Assembly (NCBI GenBank): GCA_963205115.1
Contig: CAUJHV010000049.1
Coordinates: 186,001 to 250,000, forward strand
Origin: Pseudomonadota bacterium
GTDB taxonomy: Bacteria; Pseudomonadota; Gammaproteobacteria; Burkholderiales; Burkholderiaceae_C
Length of the DNA: 64,000 bases
Direction of reading: 5' to 3'
The position numbers were made by a program, and so were the translations under genes. The notes under the pieces were generated by a model, which saw nothing but the letters and a program-made list of their open reading frames with translations, searched no databases and had not been told where the DNA came from. This document shows, one piece after another, positions 9,950-18,738 of the stretch (its first letter is position 1; each line of letters begins with the position of its first letter).

Positions 9950-12118
9950 TCAGCGCGTCGGCGCGGAAGCCGGCGGCAGCGCCGGATTCGGCTGGCCGTC
10001 GATGCGGGTTTCCGGGCGCAGTGGCGGCAACACGGGCGTGTCGCGGATCGGCAGCACGATGTTCGAGGCCGGCTGCGTGTCCTTCTGCTGACCGCGGATC
10101 AAGTCGTAGCGGTCCAGCGAGAGGTTCTGCGCGCTGGCCGCGTCACGCAGCACCACAGGCCGCAGGAAGACCATCAGGTTCGTGCGCTTCTTCGTGCGCG
10201 ATTCGCTGCGGAACAGGCCGCCGACATAGGGCAGGTCGCCCAGAAGCGGCACCTTGGATTTGCTGTCCTCGTAGCGGTCTTCGATCAGTCCGCCGAGCAC
10301 GAGGATGGCGCCGTCATCGACCACGACGTTCGACTCGATCGAGCGCTTGCTGGTGGTCGGGCCGGTGCCTGATGTACCGGCAGCCTGGGCCAGCACGTCG
10401 GAACTCTCCTGGAAGATCGTCATGCGCACCGTGCCGCCTTCGCCGATCTGCGGCTTGATGCGCAGCGTCAGGCCCACATCCTTTCGTTCGATCGTCTGGA
10501 AGGGGCTGGTGGTGGCGGTACCGGTGTTGGTGAACTGGCCGGTGATGAAGGGCACATTGCGGCCCACGACGATCTTGGCTTCCTCGTTGTCGAGTGTGAC
10601 CAGATTGGGCGTGGACATGATGTTGGCGGCCGACTGGGTCTGCAGCAGCCGGGCGATCGACGCCAGTGCATACGTCCCGCCGAAATTGCGGATCAGGCCG
10701 ATGTTGAGGCCTTCGCCAACCTGCACGGCCGAGCCCGCGGCACCGGCCGCGGTGATCGTCAGCAGGTTGTTGTTGCTCGAGCCGCCTGCATTGAAGTTGG
10801 TGCCGGCCACCAGGCCGGTCTTGTCGCCGGACTTGCCGATCAGACCCTGCCACTGGAAACCGAAGTCCGCGGCGTTGTCGCCACTGACTTCGACGATCAG
10901 GCTTTCGATGTAGACCTGTGCGCGGCGCGTATCGAGCTGGTCGATCATTGCGCGCACCTGGCGGTACAGCGGCTCGGGGGCGGTGATGATCAGCGAGTTC
11001 GTTGCCGGGTCGGCCTGCACGAAGCCGCCGGTGGACGGTTCGGCCGATGCCGCGATCGGCGTGGTCGCTGCGGCACTGGTGGCTTGTGTGCCACCCGCGG
11101 CGCCGGTGGCCGACGGCGTGGACTGCTGCGGGCGGGAGGTCGTCGAGCCCGTGCTGCTGCTCGAGCCGCCACCTTGGCCGCCGAAGGCCGCGCGCAGCAC
11201 CGTGGCCAGCTTGGCGGCATCCGCGTTTTTCAGGTGCACGACCCAGATGTTGCCGCCGGGCCCGCCTTGCGACGGACGGTCCAGTCGGGCGATCGCGGCA
11301 CGCAGACTCTGCAGTCGCGCCTGGTTGGGCGCGCGGATGATCAGCGAATTGCTGCGGTTGTCGGGGATCACCGACGCGGCGCCGCCCACGGCGGGTGCGC
11401 CCGGCGTGGCCGCCGAACCGCCATCGGCCAGCCGTTGCACCAGAACCGCCACGTCGGCAGCGACCGCGTGCTCCAGCGGGATGATCTCGAAATCGGTCGA
11501 CGAGGGCTGGTCCAGCGCCGCGATGATGGTCGCCAGGCGCTGCAGGTTCTCCGCATAGTCGGTGATGACCAGCGCGCTCGTGCCGGGGTTGACGTTGATC
11601 GTGTTGTTGGCCGTGATCAGCGGGCGCAGGATGGGCACGAGGTTGTTCGGGTTCTCGTGCTTGAGCGTGAAGATCTGCGTCAGCACCTGTCCGGTACGGG
11701 CGCTGCCGGTGCCGACCTGGACCGTCCCCGACTGCAGCCGCGCATCGGCCTCGGGTACGACCTTCAGCAGCCCCGAGTTCTCGACCATCGCGAAGCCCAG
11801 GCCACGCAGAGCGGCCAGATAGTTCAGGTAGGCCTCGCGCACGGTCAGGGGTTGCTCGCTGTAGACCGTGATCGTGCCCTTGACGCGCGGGTCGACGATG
11901 ATCTGGCGGTTGATCATCGCGGCGAATGCGCGAGTGACGGCCTCGATGTCCGCATTCACGAAATTCAGTGTGACCTGGGAGCGGGACTTCTGGCCCGCCG
12001 CGGCATCGCCGGTCGCGCGCGTGGCTTGTGCCCACAGCGGTGCGGGCAGCACGAGCGTGGCGGCCACGGCCAGCGCGACGGCACCCTGGAGTCGACGCGG
12101 GAGGTGGTTCATGCTCAT
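9950..12118 (-). CDS. gspD: Type II secretion secretin GspD
   Basis: A 722-residue outer membrane secretin. A signal peptide ends near APLWAQA; then follow the N0 domain (LNFVNADIEAVTRAFA) and N1-N3 modules (EHAVAADVAVLVQRL), and the C-terminal secretin barrel (VPFITGQF..., DVGLTLRIKPQIGEGG, then VPLLGDLPYVGGLFR). A Gly/Ser/Thr-rich linker of about 50 residues splits N3. No lipid anchor is seen. The start at 12118 overlaps the gspN stop by 4 nt (ATGA); an ATG two codons later is the alternative. It forms the exit channel for folded exoproteins. Confidence 0.95.
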   Translation of the reverse strand: MSMNHLPRRLQGAVALAVAATLVLPAPLWAQATRATGDAAAGQKSRSQVTLNFVNADIEAVTRAFAAMINRQIIVDPRVKGTITVYSEQPLTVREAYLNYLAALRGLGFAMVENSGLLKVVPEADARLQSGTVQVGTGSARTGQVLTQIFTLKHENPNNLVPILRPLITANNTINVNPGTSALVITDYAENLQRLATIIAALDQPSSTDFEIIPLEHAVAADVAVLVQRLADGGSAATPGAPAVGGAASVIPDNRSNSLIIRAPNQARLQSLRAAIARLDRPSQGGPGGNIWVVHLKNADAAKLATVLRAAFGGQGGGSSSSTGSTTSRPQQSTPSATGAAGGTQATSAAATTPIAASAEPSTGGFVQADPATNSLIITAPEPLYRQVRAMIDQLDTRRAQVYIESLIVEVSGDNAADFGFQWQGLIGKSGDKTGLVAGTNFNAGGSSNNNLLTITAAGAAGSAVQVGEGLNIGLIRNFGGTYALASIARLLQTQSAANIMSTPNLVTLDNEEAKIVVGRNVPFITGQFTNTGTATTSPFQTIERKDVGLTLRIKPQIGEGGTVRMTIFQESSDVLAQAAGTSGTGPTTSKRSIESNVVVDDGAILVLGGLIEDRYEDSKSKVPLLGDLPYVGGLFRSESRTKKRTNLMVFLRPVVLRDAASAQNLSLDRYDLIRGQQKDTQPASNIVLPIRDTPVLPPLRPETRIDGQPNPALPPASAPTR

Positions 12119-13014
12119 CCGATCGAAATGACGGAGCGCGGCCCTTGCCGCCGCCCGATGATGTTCAGCAGGTTGTTCAATGCCGGCTCGGCGCCCTGGG
12201 CGGCAGAGGCTTCGCCGCGGAAGCGCAGGCTGCTGCCGACCCATTGTCCCTGCCCGTTGATCTGCAGCGGGCCCGACAGCGTCTGCACCTGCAGCGAAGC
12301 GTTTTCGCTGCCGGTGCTCTGCCCGGTGATCTGCACGCGATAACTGCCGAGTTCATCCAACGTCGACACCCGCGAGGAAATGCCCGCCAGATCCAGCGTC
12401 AGCTGGCCTTCCAGGCGCCAGCGCCCTTGCAGCAGTTCGACACGTGCGCCCGGGCTGGACAGTCGCAGGTTGCCGCCCATCTGCAGCGTGTTCCAGGGTG
12501 TGCCCAGGCCGCTGAGCCACGCGGCCGGCCACTGGCCGATGCCCGACGGCGCCACCGGCAGGATGACGGTCTGGCGACCGAAGCCCGGCTCGAATCGCAG
12601 TGTGGTCGGCCCGAACAGGCAGCAGGCATGCGTGGCCACGAGGTCCAGGCCGGCACCGCGCGGACGCAGCTTCCAGTCCATGCGACCGGGCAGCGCGGCC
12701 GCGTCGCGACTGCCGACGCCGCCCGTCAGCACCACGACGGCGCTGCCTGACCAGATCGTGCCGCGGGCCTCGGCCAGCTGCACGCGCTGGCCGGTGGCCG
12801 AGGCCACCGCAGCGGCCATCCAGGTGGCCGGCGCGAACATCACCGCACCGACGAAGACACCGACGGCGGCGCCCCAGATGGCATAGCGTGCGGCCGAACG
12901 GCGGCGCTTCTCCCAGATCTCGCCGGCCTGCATGGTGTCGGCAAAGACACTCGTCGCGACGGCCGCGCGGGGCCGTCGCGAGCGTATGCTCGTCAGGCGT
13001 TTGATCCAGCTCAC
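12115..13014 (-). CDS. gspN: Type II secretion protein GspN
   Basis: A 299-residue bitopic inner membrane protein. A cytoplasmic N-terminus of about 42 residues is followed by one membrane helix (YAIWGAAVGVFVGAVMF) and a periplasmic beta-rich domain containing TGQRVQLAEARGTIWSG, the T2SSN family start. GspN is an accessory component present in some type II systems only; its exact role is not settled. It overlaps gspM by 4 nt at its start and gspD by 4 nt at its end, which indicates translational coupling inside the operon. Confidence 0.9.
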   Translation of the reverse strand: MSWIKRLTSIRSRRPRAAVATSVFADTMQAGEIWEKRRRSAARYAIWGAAVGVFVGAVMFAPATWMAAAVASATGQRVQLAEARGTIWSGSAVVVLTGGVGSRDAAALPGRMDWKLRPRGAGLDLVATHACCLFGPTTLRFEPGFGRQTVILPVAPSGIGQWPAAWLSGLGTPWNTLQMGGNLRLSSPGARVELLQGRWRLEGQLTLDLAGISSRVSTLDELGSYRVQITGQSTGSENASLQVQTLSGPLQINGQGQWVGSSLRFRGEASAAQGAEPALNNLLNIIGRRQGPRSVISIG

Positions 13015-13550
13015 GAGGCGGCTCCCAGCGACAGCGTCACGGTGCCCGAAAAGCCCTTGGGCCCCCGGGAGAGCTGGGCTTCGACCGTGCGCGCACGCGC
13101 GCCGCTGCGCACTTCGGCCAGCCAGCTGCGGATGGCATCGACGTCCAGATTCTCGACCGTCAGTACGGCCCGGTCACCCTGGACCGTCAGTTTGGCCGTG
13201 GGTCCCAACCGTGCGCTGGCGGACTTCAGCGCCGCGACGGATTGCGCCATCGTCACCAGGGTCGCGCCGCGCAGATCACGGGATTCGACGGCCAGCCGTT
13301 GCATCGCAAGCGTCTGGGCGTCGGCGGCGTCCAGCTTTGCCGGCGCCTGCTGGAGTTGTGTCAGCGCAGGCTTCAGGCCGACCAGCCACAGCAAGGCAGC
13401 GCCGACCAGTACCGCGCAGATGGCCACCAGCCGGCGTTCGCGGTCGCCCAGTCCGTTCCACCAGGCCAGCGCGGAGGCCAGCATGGGGTTGGGCTGCGGC
13501 GCTGCCCCGCTGCGCCGGGTGCCGCGCGGGTAGAGGTCGGAGGTACTCAT
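13011..13550 (-). CDS. gspM: Type II secretion inner membrane protein GspM
   Basis: A 179-residue inner membrane protein with a short cytoplasmic N-terminus, one membrane helix (LVAICAVLVGAALLWLVGL, about residues 42-60), a coiled periplasmic stretch and a ferredoxin-like C-terminal domain (KLTVQGDRAVLTVENLDVDAI). GspM pairs with GspL in the inner membrane platform. Start and stop each overlap the neighbouring gsp gene by 4 nt. Sequence conservation in this family is low, so the name rests on size, layout and operon position together. Confidence 0.9.
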   Translation of the reverse strand: MSTSDLYPRGTRRSGAAPQPNPMLASALAWWNGLGDRERRLVAICAVLVGAALLWLVGLKPALTQLQQAPAKLDAADAQTLAMQRLAVESRDLRGATLVTMAQSVAALKSASARLGPTAKLTVQGDRAVLTVENLDVDAIRSWLAEVRSGARARTVEAQLSRGPKGFSGTVTLSLGAAS

Positions 13551-14806
13551 GGCGTGGGCGTGCGCGTGATCGTCACGCGGCCGTTCTGGGTGTCCGACAC
13601 GTAGCCGCTGCTGCGCAGACGCTCGCCGAACTGGCGGCTCTCCGCTGCGGTCCAGCCCGGCGCGGCCAGGGTGAGTTGACCGGTCTGGAAGCGCAGGCTC
13701 TGCATCGGGCCCTGGTTTTCGGGCCAGGCCGACGCCGCGGCGGACAGCATGGTTTCGAAGTCTGCCGGACCAGGCTGGCCGGCCGCCGCACGCAACACGT
13801 CGGACTCACGCTCCATTTGCGCGGCGGGGTCGCGCACGACCCGCACCTGCGGGTGCGCGGTGGTGAGCAAGGCCACCTGCTGTTCGCGCTTGTCGTCCAG
13901 GGCCTTGCGCTGTGCCCAGGCCCAGACGTTGATGCCCACCAGCTGCAGCGCCAGCAGCGCGGCCAGGCCGATGCGCACCGGCTTCCAGGTGGGGCGCAGG
14001 AAGCGACGGAGGGCGTCGCGCAGAGCCATCGATCCGCGGCGACGGGCAACCAGATCGAACTGGCGCAGATTCCAGGTCGAACGGCCGGACGTCAGCAGAC
14101 GGTCGGCAACACTTTGCACGCCCACAGGCGCGCCCAGCCAGCGCTCGGCCATGGTGGAGACGGCGGGCGTGGCCGTCCAGCGGACCGATTCGATGGCCGC
14201 GGCCGGCAGCAGGGCGCGCGCCAGCGTACCGGCCAGCGGCAGGCAGACGATGCCATTGGCGTCGGCCATGGCAATGGCGGGCTCCGCGTTGTGATGGTAG
14301 GCGGATGCGTCGTAAAAGTGGCCGTGCGGGACATCGCCGGGCCACAGCGACGGCACGACACGGTCGACCAGGAGTCCGCGCCGCTCCAGCTGGCCGATCG
14401 CCTCGGCCAGCCAGGCTTTGTCCATCACTGCGACCCAGCCCTTGGAACCCGCCTGGGCATCGGGTGCCAGGGCCACGTGCAGCTGTTCCGGCTCGGTCAG
14501 CAGGTTGTCTTCCAGCATGCCGAGCAGCGCCGCACGCAGCTTGGCGGCTGGCGCGCGGGGAATGGCGACGAAATGCCAGCTGACATCCTGCTCGGGAAGC
14601 ACGGCGACAACCGCTTCGGCGTTCGGCAACTCCGCCACCGGCGCGTGGCCATGCGCCTGGACTGCCACGCCGGATTCGGTGCGTACCCACAGCCATGCGG
14701 GGCCGTTCGGTGTGGCGCCGGCCTCGGTGCGGGCGTCCGCAGCCGCGCCCGCGGGCGAGGAGCCCGCGCGCAGGCGCGGTGGAATCTGAACGACGAGAAC
14801 GGACAT
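13547..14806 (-). CDS. gspL: Type II secretion protein GspL
   Basis: A 419-residue bitopic protein. The cytoplasmic half is an actin-like domain that normally recruits GspE; one membrane helix is at about residues 277-298 (LAALLALQLVGINVWAWAQ), followed by a periplasmic coiled part and a small ferredoxin-like domain. The N-terminus MSVLVVQIPPR is typical. It overlaps gspM by 4 nt; 133 bp separate its start from the gspK stop, the largest gap inside the minus-strand run, so a secondary promoter there is possible but no clear one was seen. Confidence 0.92.
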   Translation of the reverse strand: MSVLVVQIPPRLRAGSSPAGAAADARTEAGATPNGPAWLWVRTESGVAVQAHGHAPVAELPNAEAVVAVLPEQDVSWHFVAIPRAPAAKLRAALLGMLEDNLLTEPEQLHVALAPDAQAGSKGWVAVMDKAWLAEAIGQLERRGLLVDRVVPSLWPGDVPHGHFYDASAYHHNAEPAIAMADANGIVCLPLAGTLARALLPAAAIESVRWTATPAVSTMAERWLGAPVGVQSVADRLLTSGRSTWNLRQFDLVARRRGSMALRDALRRFLRPTWKPVRIGLAALLALQLVGINVWAWAQRKALDDKREQQVALLTTAHPQVRVVRDPAAQMERESDVLRAAAGQPGPADFETMLSAAASAWPENQGPMQSLRFQTGQLTLAAPGWTAAESRQFGERLRSSGYVSDTQNGRVTITRTPTP

Positions 14807-14939
14807 CGGAACCTGGGCACGGGGGGCCGTGTCACATCATGGCCCCGTAAATCTGCGGCAAATCAACGACTTGCGGCGATTGCTGACGGCTCATCGTAGC
14901 ACCAGGCCTGCGGCGGATCTCTCCCCCGAACAGCCTGTT

Positions 14940-15944
14940 TCAGCTCGGCGGAAGCTCCATGCTGCGCCGCTCGCGGAACAGCGTGATGACCTGCGTGCCA
15001 TTGCCGCTGCCGCGCCGCATCACCAGCGAACGTTCTTCAAGGACACGCTCGTCCAGGCGCAGGCGACCACTGACGTCGAAGTAGCTCGTGGATACGGCGA
15101 CGCGCTGCGGATCCACTTTGGCGCCCTCCGGAAGCAGCGCCTTGAGGGCGTCCAACGACTCGAAAGGCGTGCGCTGGCGGCGCTGCACGATGCGCTCGGC
15201 CGCACCGCCATCGATATCCAGCACGGCGGCCAGGACGTCGCGCGACGCGGTATTGACATTGATGGGGCTGGCGGTGGGCAGGATGTCCGCGTGCGGCCGC
15301 AGGGCAGCGACGGTGGACGCTTCGATGCCCAACCAGGTGAGCTGCTCGAAGCGCCGAATCGGCAGCTGCTGCGCCTCGCCTTCGGGGCGGGTGCCCGGTG
15401 CGGCCTGTGCCCAGGCCGACGCCAACGCGGCGCTCAGGCGGGTAGCAGCGTCGCTGGGCAGGCCGGCGGCGGCGCACAGCCGGATCAGCGTGTCCAGTTC
15501 CGCCTTGGCGGTTTTGCCGTCGGCGCCGGCGAGGTTGCGCAGGTTGTAGCGCGCCTGTGCGTCCACGATCGTGCCCGACAGGAAGGCCTCGGGCCCGTCG
15601 TCCACGCTCGCCGTGGTCTTGTCGGCCGCCAGGAAGGTCGACAGACGCGCTTCGGCCAGGGGTGTGGCCCAGGGCTCGCCAGCGTGATCGACCGTGCCGG
15701 TGCGTGCATCTTCGCGCAGGATCAGCCGCGACCAGTCCAGCGCGCCCAGCAGGATCCATCCCGCCTGCGAGCGGGCCCGTTCGGCCGACTCGACCTGGAT
15801 TGCGCGGAATTGCTGCCAGACCATGCCGCCGGCCAGCGTGGCGATGAGCGTCACCGCCAGCATCGCCATCAGCAAGGCGGCACCGCGCTGGGTGGCCGGC
15901 GGTGGCGACGGGTGGGCTCGGAAAGGGTGGTTGGTCATGTCCAT
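14940..15944 (-). CDS. gspK: Minor pseudopilin GspK
   Basis: A 334-residue minor pseudopilin that, with GspI and GspJ, forms the tip complex of the pseudopilus. The N-terminus has the prepilin cleavage region QRGAALLMAMLAVTLIATLAG. The usual Glu at position +5 of mature pilins is absent, as is known for GspK. The large globular domain contains NVNTASRDVLAAVLDIDGGAAERIV, the helix-hairpin-helix-like part of the T2SSK family. The first Met was used; the ATG two codons later is equally possible. It follows gspJ by 7 bp. Confidence 0.93.
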   Translation of the reverse strand: MDMTNHPFRAHPSPPPATQRGAALLMAMLAVTLIATLAGGMVWQQFRAIQVESAERARSQAGWILLGALDWSRLILREDARTGTVDHAGEPWATPLAEARLSTFLAADKTTASVDDGPEAFLSGTIVDAQARYNLRNLAGADGKTAKAELDTLIRLCAAAGLPSDAATRLSAALASAWAQAAPGTRPEGEAQQLPIRRFEQLTWLGIEASTVAALRPHADILPTASPINVNTASRDVLAAVLDIDGGAAERIVQRRQRTPFESLDALKALLPEGAKVDPQRVAVSTSYFDVSGRLRLDERVLEERSLVMRRGSGNGTQVITLFRERRSMELPPS

Positions 15945-15951
15945 CGCCCGT

Positions 15952-16647
15952 TCAGTAGCCCGGCCCGTTCATCAGCACGTCGCGCGTCAGCGTGCCTGCG
16001 GGCAGCGTGACCAGCAGGCGCACGCCCGCTGGAATCTGTTCGCCGGCATCGGCGGGAGGCGGCGTGCCACCCTGTGGCGTGGGCGGTGCGCCCGGCGTGG
16101 TGGCGCGGTCGCCCGTGCTCTGGGCATTGCTCCAGCCATTGCCGCGGTAGAAGTACACCTGCCAAGCTGTGACGTTTTCCAGCACCTTCAGCGTGCCGGG
16201 CTCGTCGCCCATCAATTGCTGGCTGCGCAGCCAGGTCTCGTTCAGTTCGCTGGCTTGCTTCAGCGGCGCGCCGGCCCAGCGGAAGAGCGCGCCGTCGCGC
16301 AAGGTCCAGACGACGAGCTGCACCCCGCCGTCGGCGTCCCGGGCCAGGCGCAGGCTCGCCCCGTCGAAGGACAAGGCCGGCACGCCCATGCCGTTCTGGA
16401 CAGCCTGCAGGTCGCGTTCCCACTGCGCCAGCACGGTTCCCAGGCGCAGGCTGCGGTCGAGCGAGGCCTGGCTGACTTCACGCGCGCGGGTCATGCCGTC
16501 GATGCCGCGCCAGGTGAGCGTGGCCACCACGGCCATGATGGACAGGGCCACCAGCACCTCCACCAGCGTGAAGCCGTGCCCGCGCCGTTGGGGCCGGCGA
16601 GCGGGCCCGTGTCTCGCGTCGCGCGCGCTCGTCCACCGGATACGCAT
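15952..16647 (-). CDS. gspJ: Minor pseudopilin GspJ
   Basis: A 231-residue minor pseudopilin with a long, Arg-rich leader (about 25 residues) before the cleavage motif RGHGFTLVEVLVALSIMAVV, including Glu at +5. The globular domain holds LAQWERDLQAVQNG, WTLRDGALFRW and a C-terminal region typical of T2SSJ. The ATG at 16647 shares one base with the TGA of gspI (TGATG), which favours this start over the longer open frame upstream. It works with GspI and GspK at the pseudopilus tip. Confidence 0.92.
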   Translation of the reverse strand: MRIRWTSARDARHGPARRPQRRGHGFTLVEVLVALSIMAVVATLTWRGIDGMTRAREVSQASLDRSLRLGTVLAQWERDLQAVQNGMGVPALSFDGASLRLARDADGGVQLVVWTLRDGALFRWAGAPLKQASELNETWLRSQQLMGDEPGTLKVLENVTAWQVYFYRGNGWSNAQSTGDRATTPGAPPTPQGGTPPPADAGEQIPAGVRLLVTLPAGTLTRDVLMNGPGY

Positions 16648-17006
16648 CAATACCGCCCGAGGACCGTCGACACGGTGATCAGCGCGTGACCGCTGTCGTC
16701 CGCGATCACGGCCTCGACGCGCCTGAAGTTCGGGTTCGGTGTGGGGCGCGTGATCATGGAGCCCTTGTATTCGTGCCCGAGCTGCTCGCACACGAAGGTG
16801 TTGTCGCCGACGCCGGGAAACTGGCGCGACAGCCGCAAGGCCACCAACTGGTTGTCGGCACACCATTGCGCGGCCATGACATCGGCCAGCCGCTGCGCGT
16901 TGTCGCTGACGGAGCTGGCCGCGCGCATGCCGGCCGCCAGGCTGACCGCGACGATGGCCAGCGCGACCAGCACCTCGATCAGCGTAAAGCCGGCGGACTT
17001 CTTCAT
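16647..17006 (-). CDS. gspI: Minor pseudopilin GspI
   Basis: A 119-residue minor pseudopilin of normal size. It starts MKKSAGFTLIEVLVALAIV, the classic short leader with Gly at -1, Phe at +1 and Glu at +5. The short C-terminal domain carries WCADNQLVALRLSRQFPGVG, a T2SSI signature. The stop overlaps the gspJ start by one base, and its own start lies 18 bp after the gspH stop. It needs a prepilin peptidase, which is not encoded in this window. Confidence 0.94.
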   Translation of the reverse strand: MKKSAGFTLIEVLVALAIVAVSLAAGMRAASSVSDNAQRLADVMAAQWCADNQLVALRLSRQFPGVGDNTFVCEQLGHEYKGSMITRPTPNPNFRRVEAVIADDSGHALITVSTVLGRY

Positions 17007-17024
17007 CGGGTCGGCCGACGCGCG

Positions 17025-17546
17025 TCAGCGGCGGCGGGAATCGTCATCAACTGTCTCGACCACGCTGAACGGGCCGAACCCGTCGGTGGCCAGCGCCAGT
17101 CGCCTGTCGCCCAGGTGCAGGACCACCCGCTGGGCGCCGATGATGGGCTCCGGGCCGAGCACCAGTGCGGGCGTGCCGGCAATTTCAGCCGTGGTTTCCG
17201 GATCGAGCCAGCGCGAGGGCAGGCCGGCGCGCTCGGGGAGGCCGATGAAGCGGAAGTCGGGGGTCTCGCCCGAGCGCACGTCATCGGTGCTGCGCGTCGG
17301 ACGCCACAGCACCGCCACGCCGGATACCCGGGATTCCGCGCGTGCCGACTCGAGCAGCGCCGCCAGACGCATGGCTTCCTGGTCGAGGCGGGCGGCGGCC
17401 GGGTCACGGATGGCCAGTGTGACGAGACCCGTGGCCAGACCCACGATGGCCAGGACGACCAGCACCTCGACGAGCGTGAAGCCCGCCGCCAGCCAGCCCG
17501 GCCGCTTCGGGGCGTGGCGCCTCAGCTTATTGCCACGAGCCGACAT
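17025..17546 (-). CDS. gspH: Minor pseudopilin GspH
   Basis: A 173-residue minor pseudopilin. An Arg/Lys-rich leader precedes the cleavage site AAGFTLVEVLVVLAIVGLAT (Glu at +5). The C-terminal domain includes RLAALLESARAESRVSG and HLGDRRLALATDGFGPF, as in GspH/FimT proteins. The ATG at 17546 was chosen because it gives a leader of sensible length; it lies inside the last codons of gspG, an overlap of 20 nt. The open frame continues upstream over gspG but without pilin-like sequence. Confidence 0.92.
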   Translation of the reverse strand: MSARGNKLRRHAPKRPGWLAAGFTLVEVLVVLAIVGLATGLVTLAIRDPAAARLDQEAMRLAALLESARAESRVSGVAVLWRPTRSTDDVRSGETPDFRFIGLPERAGLPSRWLDPETTAEIAGTPALVLGPEPIIGAQRVVLHLGDRRLALATDGFGPFSVVETVDDDSRRR

Positions 17547-17964
17547 CGGCGTCGTTGCCTTCGCCGCCGGCCTTGCCGTCGGCCCCGAAGCTGAAGACAT
17601 CGATTTCGCCATGCAGACCCGGGTTGGCATATTGGTACGGCTGGCCCCAGGGGTCCTTGGGCATCTTGTCGAGGTACGGCTTCCAGTTGGTGGGGATGCT
17701 GCCCGTGGTGGGTTTGCGCGCCAGGGCTTCGAGGCCCTGGTCGGTGCTGGGATAACGACCGTTGTCCAGCTTGTAGAGCTTGAGCGCCTGCACCAGGTTG
17801 TTCACGTCGGTACGCGCCGCCGTCACCTTGGCCTCGGAGGCGCGATCGAGCACATTGGGCGCGATCAAGGCCGCCAGCACCCCGATGATGACCAGAACCA
17901 CGAGGATTTCGATGAGGGTGAAGCCACGGGCCAGGGCAGATCGGCGGTGAGTTTGGGGGATCAT
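17527..17964 (-). CDS. gspG: Major pseudopilin GspG
   Basis: A 145-residue major pseudopilin, the subunit of the periplasmic pseudopilus that acts as a piston. The leader MIPQTHRRSALARG is cut before FTLIEILVVLVIIGVLAALI. The globular domain has KLYKLDNGRYPSTDQGLEAL and the C-terminal calcium-site region DVFSFGADGKAGGEGNDADV, both diagnostic for GspG. It is first in the minus-strand gsp run and is divergent from gspC, with 42 bp between the two start codons. Confidence 0.96.
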   Translation of the reverse strand: MIPQTHRRSALARGFTLIEILVVLVIIGVLAALIAPNVLDRASEAKVTAARTDVNNLVQALKLYKLDNGRYPSTDQGLEALARKPTTGSIPTNWKPYLDKMPKDPWGQPYQYANPGLHGEIDVFSFGADGKAGGEGNDADVGSWQ

Positions 17965-18006
17965 TTCGACACTATGGGCTCGGGATGACTGCATGATAAT
18001 CCCCGC

Positions 18007-18666
18007 ATGCTGTCGCGTTGGCTGGCTTTCCTGATCTGGGCCTTGGTGGCGGCCACGGCCGTGGCCTGGCTGCTTCGTCTGTCCGTGTCGCCGCAAGCGG
18101 TGCCGGCCACTGCCGTGTCGGTGGACAACGCGGGATCCTTCCGCAAGGACTGGACGCGGCTGTTCGGCGCGCCCGCGCCCGAAGCGGCCAAGGTCGAGGC
18201 CGCAATTTCCCCTCTGGCTTCCCGCCTCAAGCTCATCGGCCTGGTGGCGCCGCGCGTCCAGGCCGGATCAACCAACGGCCTGGCGCTGATTTCGGTGGAC
18301 GGCAAGCCCGCGCGCGCTTACCGGGTGGGCGCGTCGGTGGATGGCGACCTGGTCGTGCAGTCGGTGCATGCCCGGGCGGTCGATGTGGGACCCCGCGGCG
18401 CCGCTTCGGCCGTGACGCTCGAATTGCCGCCACTGGCCGCGGCCGCGACCGGCACCCTGCCTGCGGCGTCCGGACTGGGCGCGCAGGGTGCACCCGCTCC
18501 CGCCGTGCCAGGCGCGGCTGACGCCGCACCGCAGGCCCCCGATGCGTCGCAGCAGCCGGGTGCGATACCCCAGCCGGCGCCGCCGATGTTGCAGCCCATG
18601 CCTGTGGTGCCCCAGCAGCCAGGTCCCGGCGCGCCTGGCGGTGCGCCGGCGTCCGTCACCAGCTGA
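18007..18666 (+). CDS. gspC: Type II secretion protein GspC (short form without PDZ domain)
   Basis: A 219-residue inner membrane protein: one N-terminal membrane helix (WLAFLIWALVAATAVAWLL), then the homology-region domain that contacts GspD, with the pattern RLKLIGLVAP...GLALISVDGKPARAYRVG. After about residue 130 the protein is a Pro/Ala/Gln-rich tail; the PDZ or coiled-coil domain that ends many GspC proteins is missing. It is transcribed alone, divergent from gspG. The start ATG lies only a few bases after a TGATAAT-like -10 element, so a leaderless or nearly leaderless transcript is possible. Confidence 0.88.
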   Translation: MLSRWLAFLIWALVAATAVAWLLRLSVSPQAVPATAVSVDNAGSFRKDWTRLFGAPAPEAAKVEAAISPLASRLKLIGLVAPRVQAGSTNGLALISVDGKPARAYRVGASVDGDLVVQSVHARAVDVGPRGAASAVTLELPPLAAAATGTLPAASGLGAQGAPAPAVPGAADAAPQAPDASQQPGAIPQPAPPMLQPMPVVPQQPGPGAPGGAPASVTS

Positions 18667-18738
18667 AGGTGGCGGCTGGCGCCTGGCCGGCCGCACGATT
18701 GGCGCGACAGTCCGCGTTCAATCGGGCCGGCACGCCGG

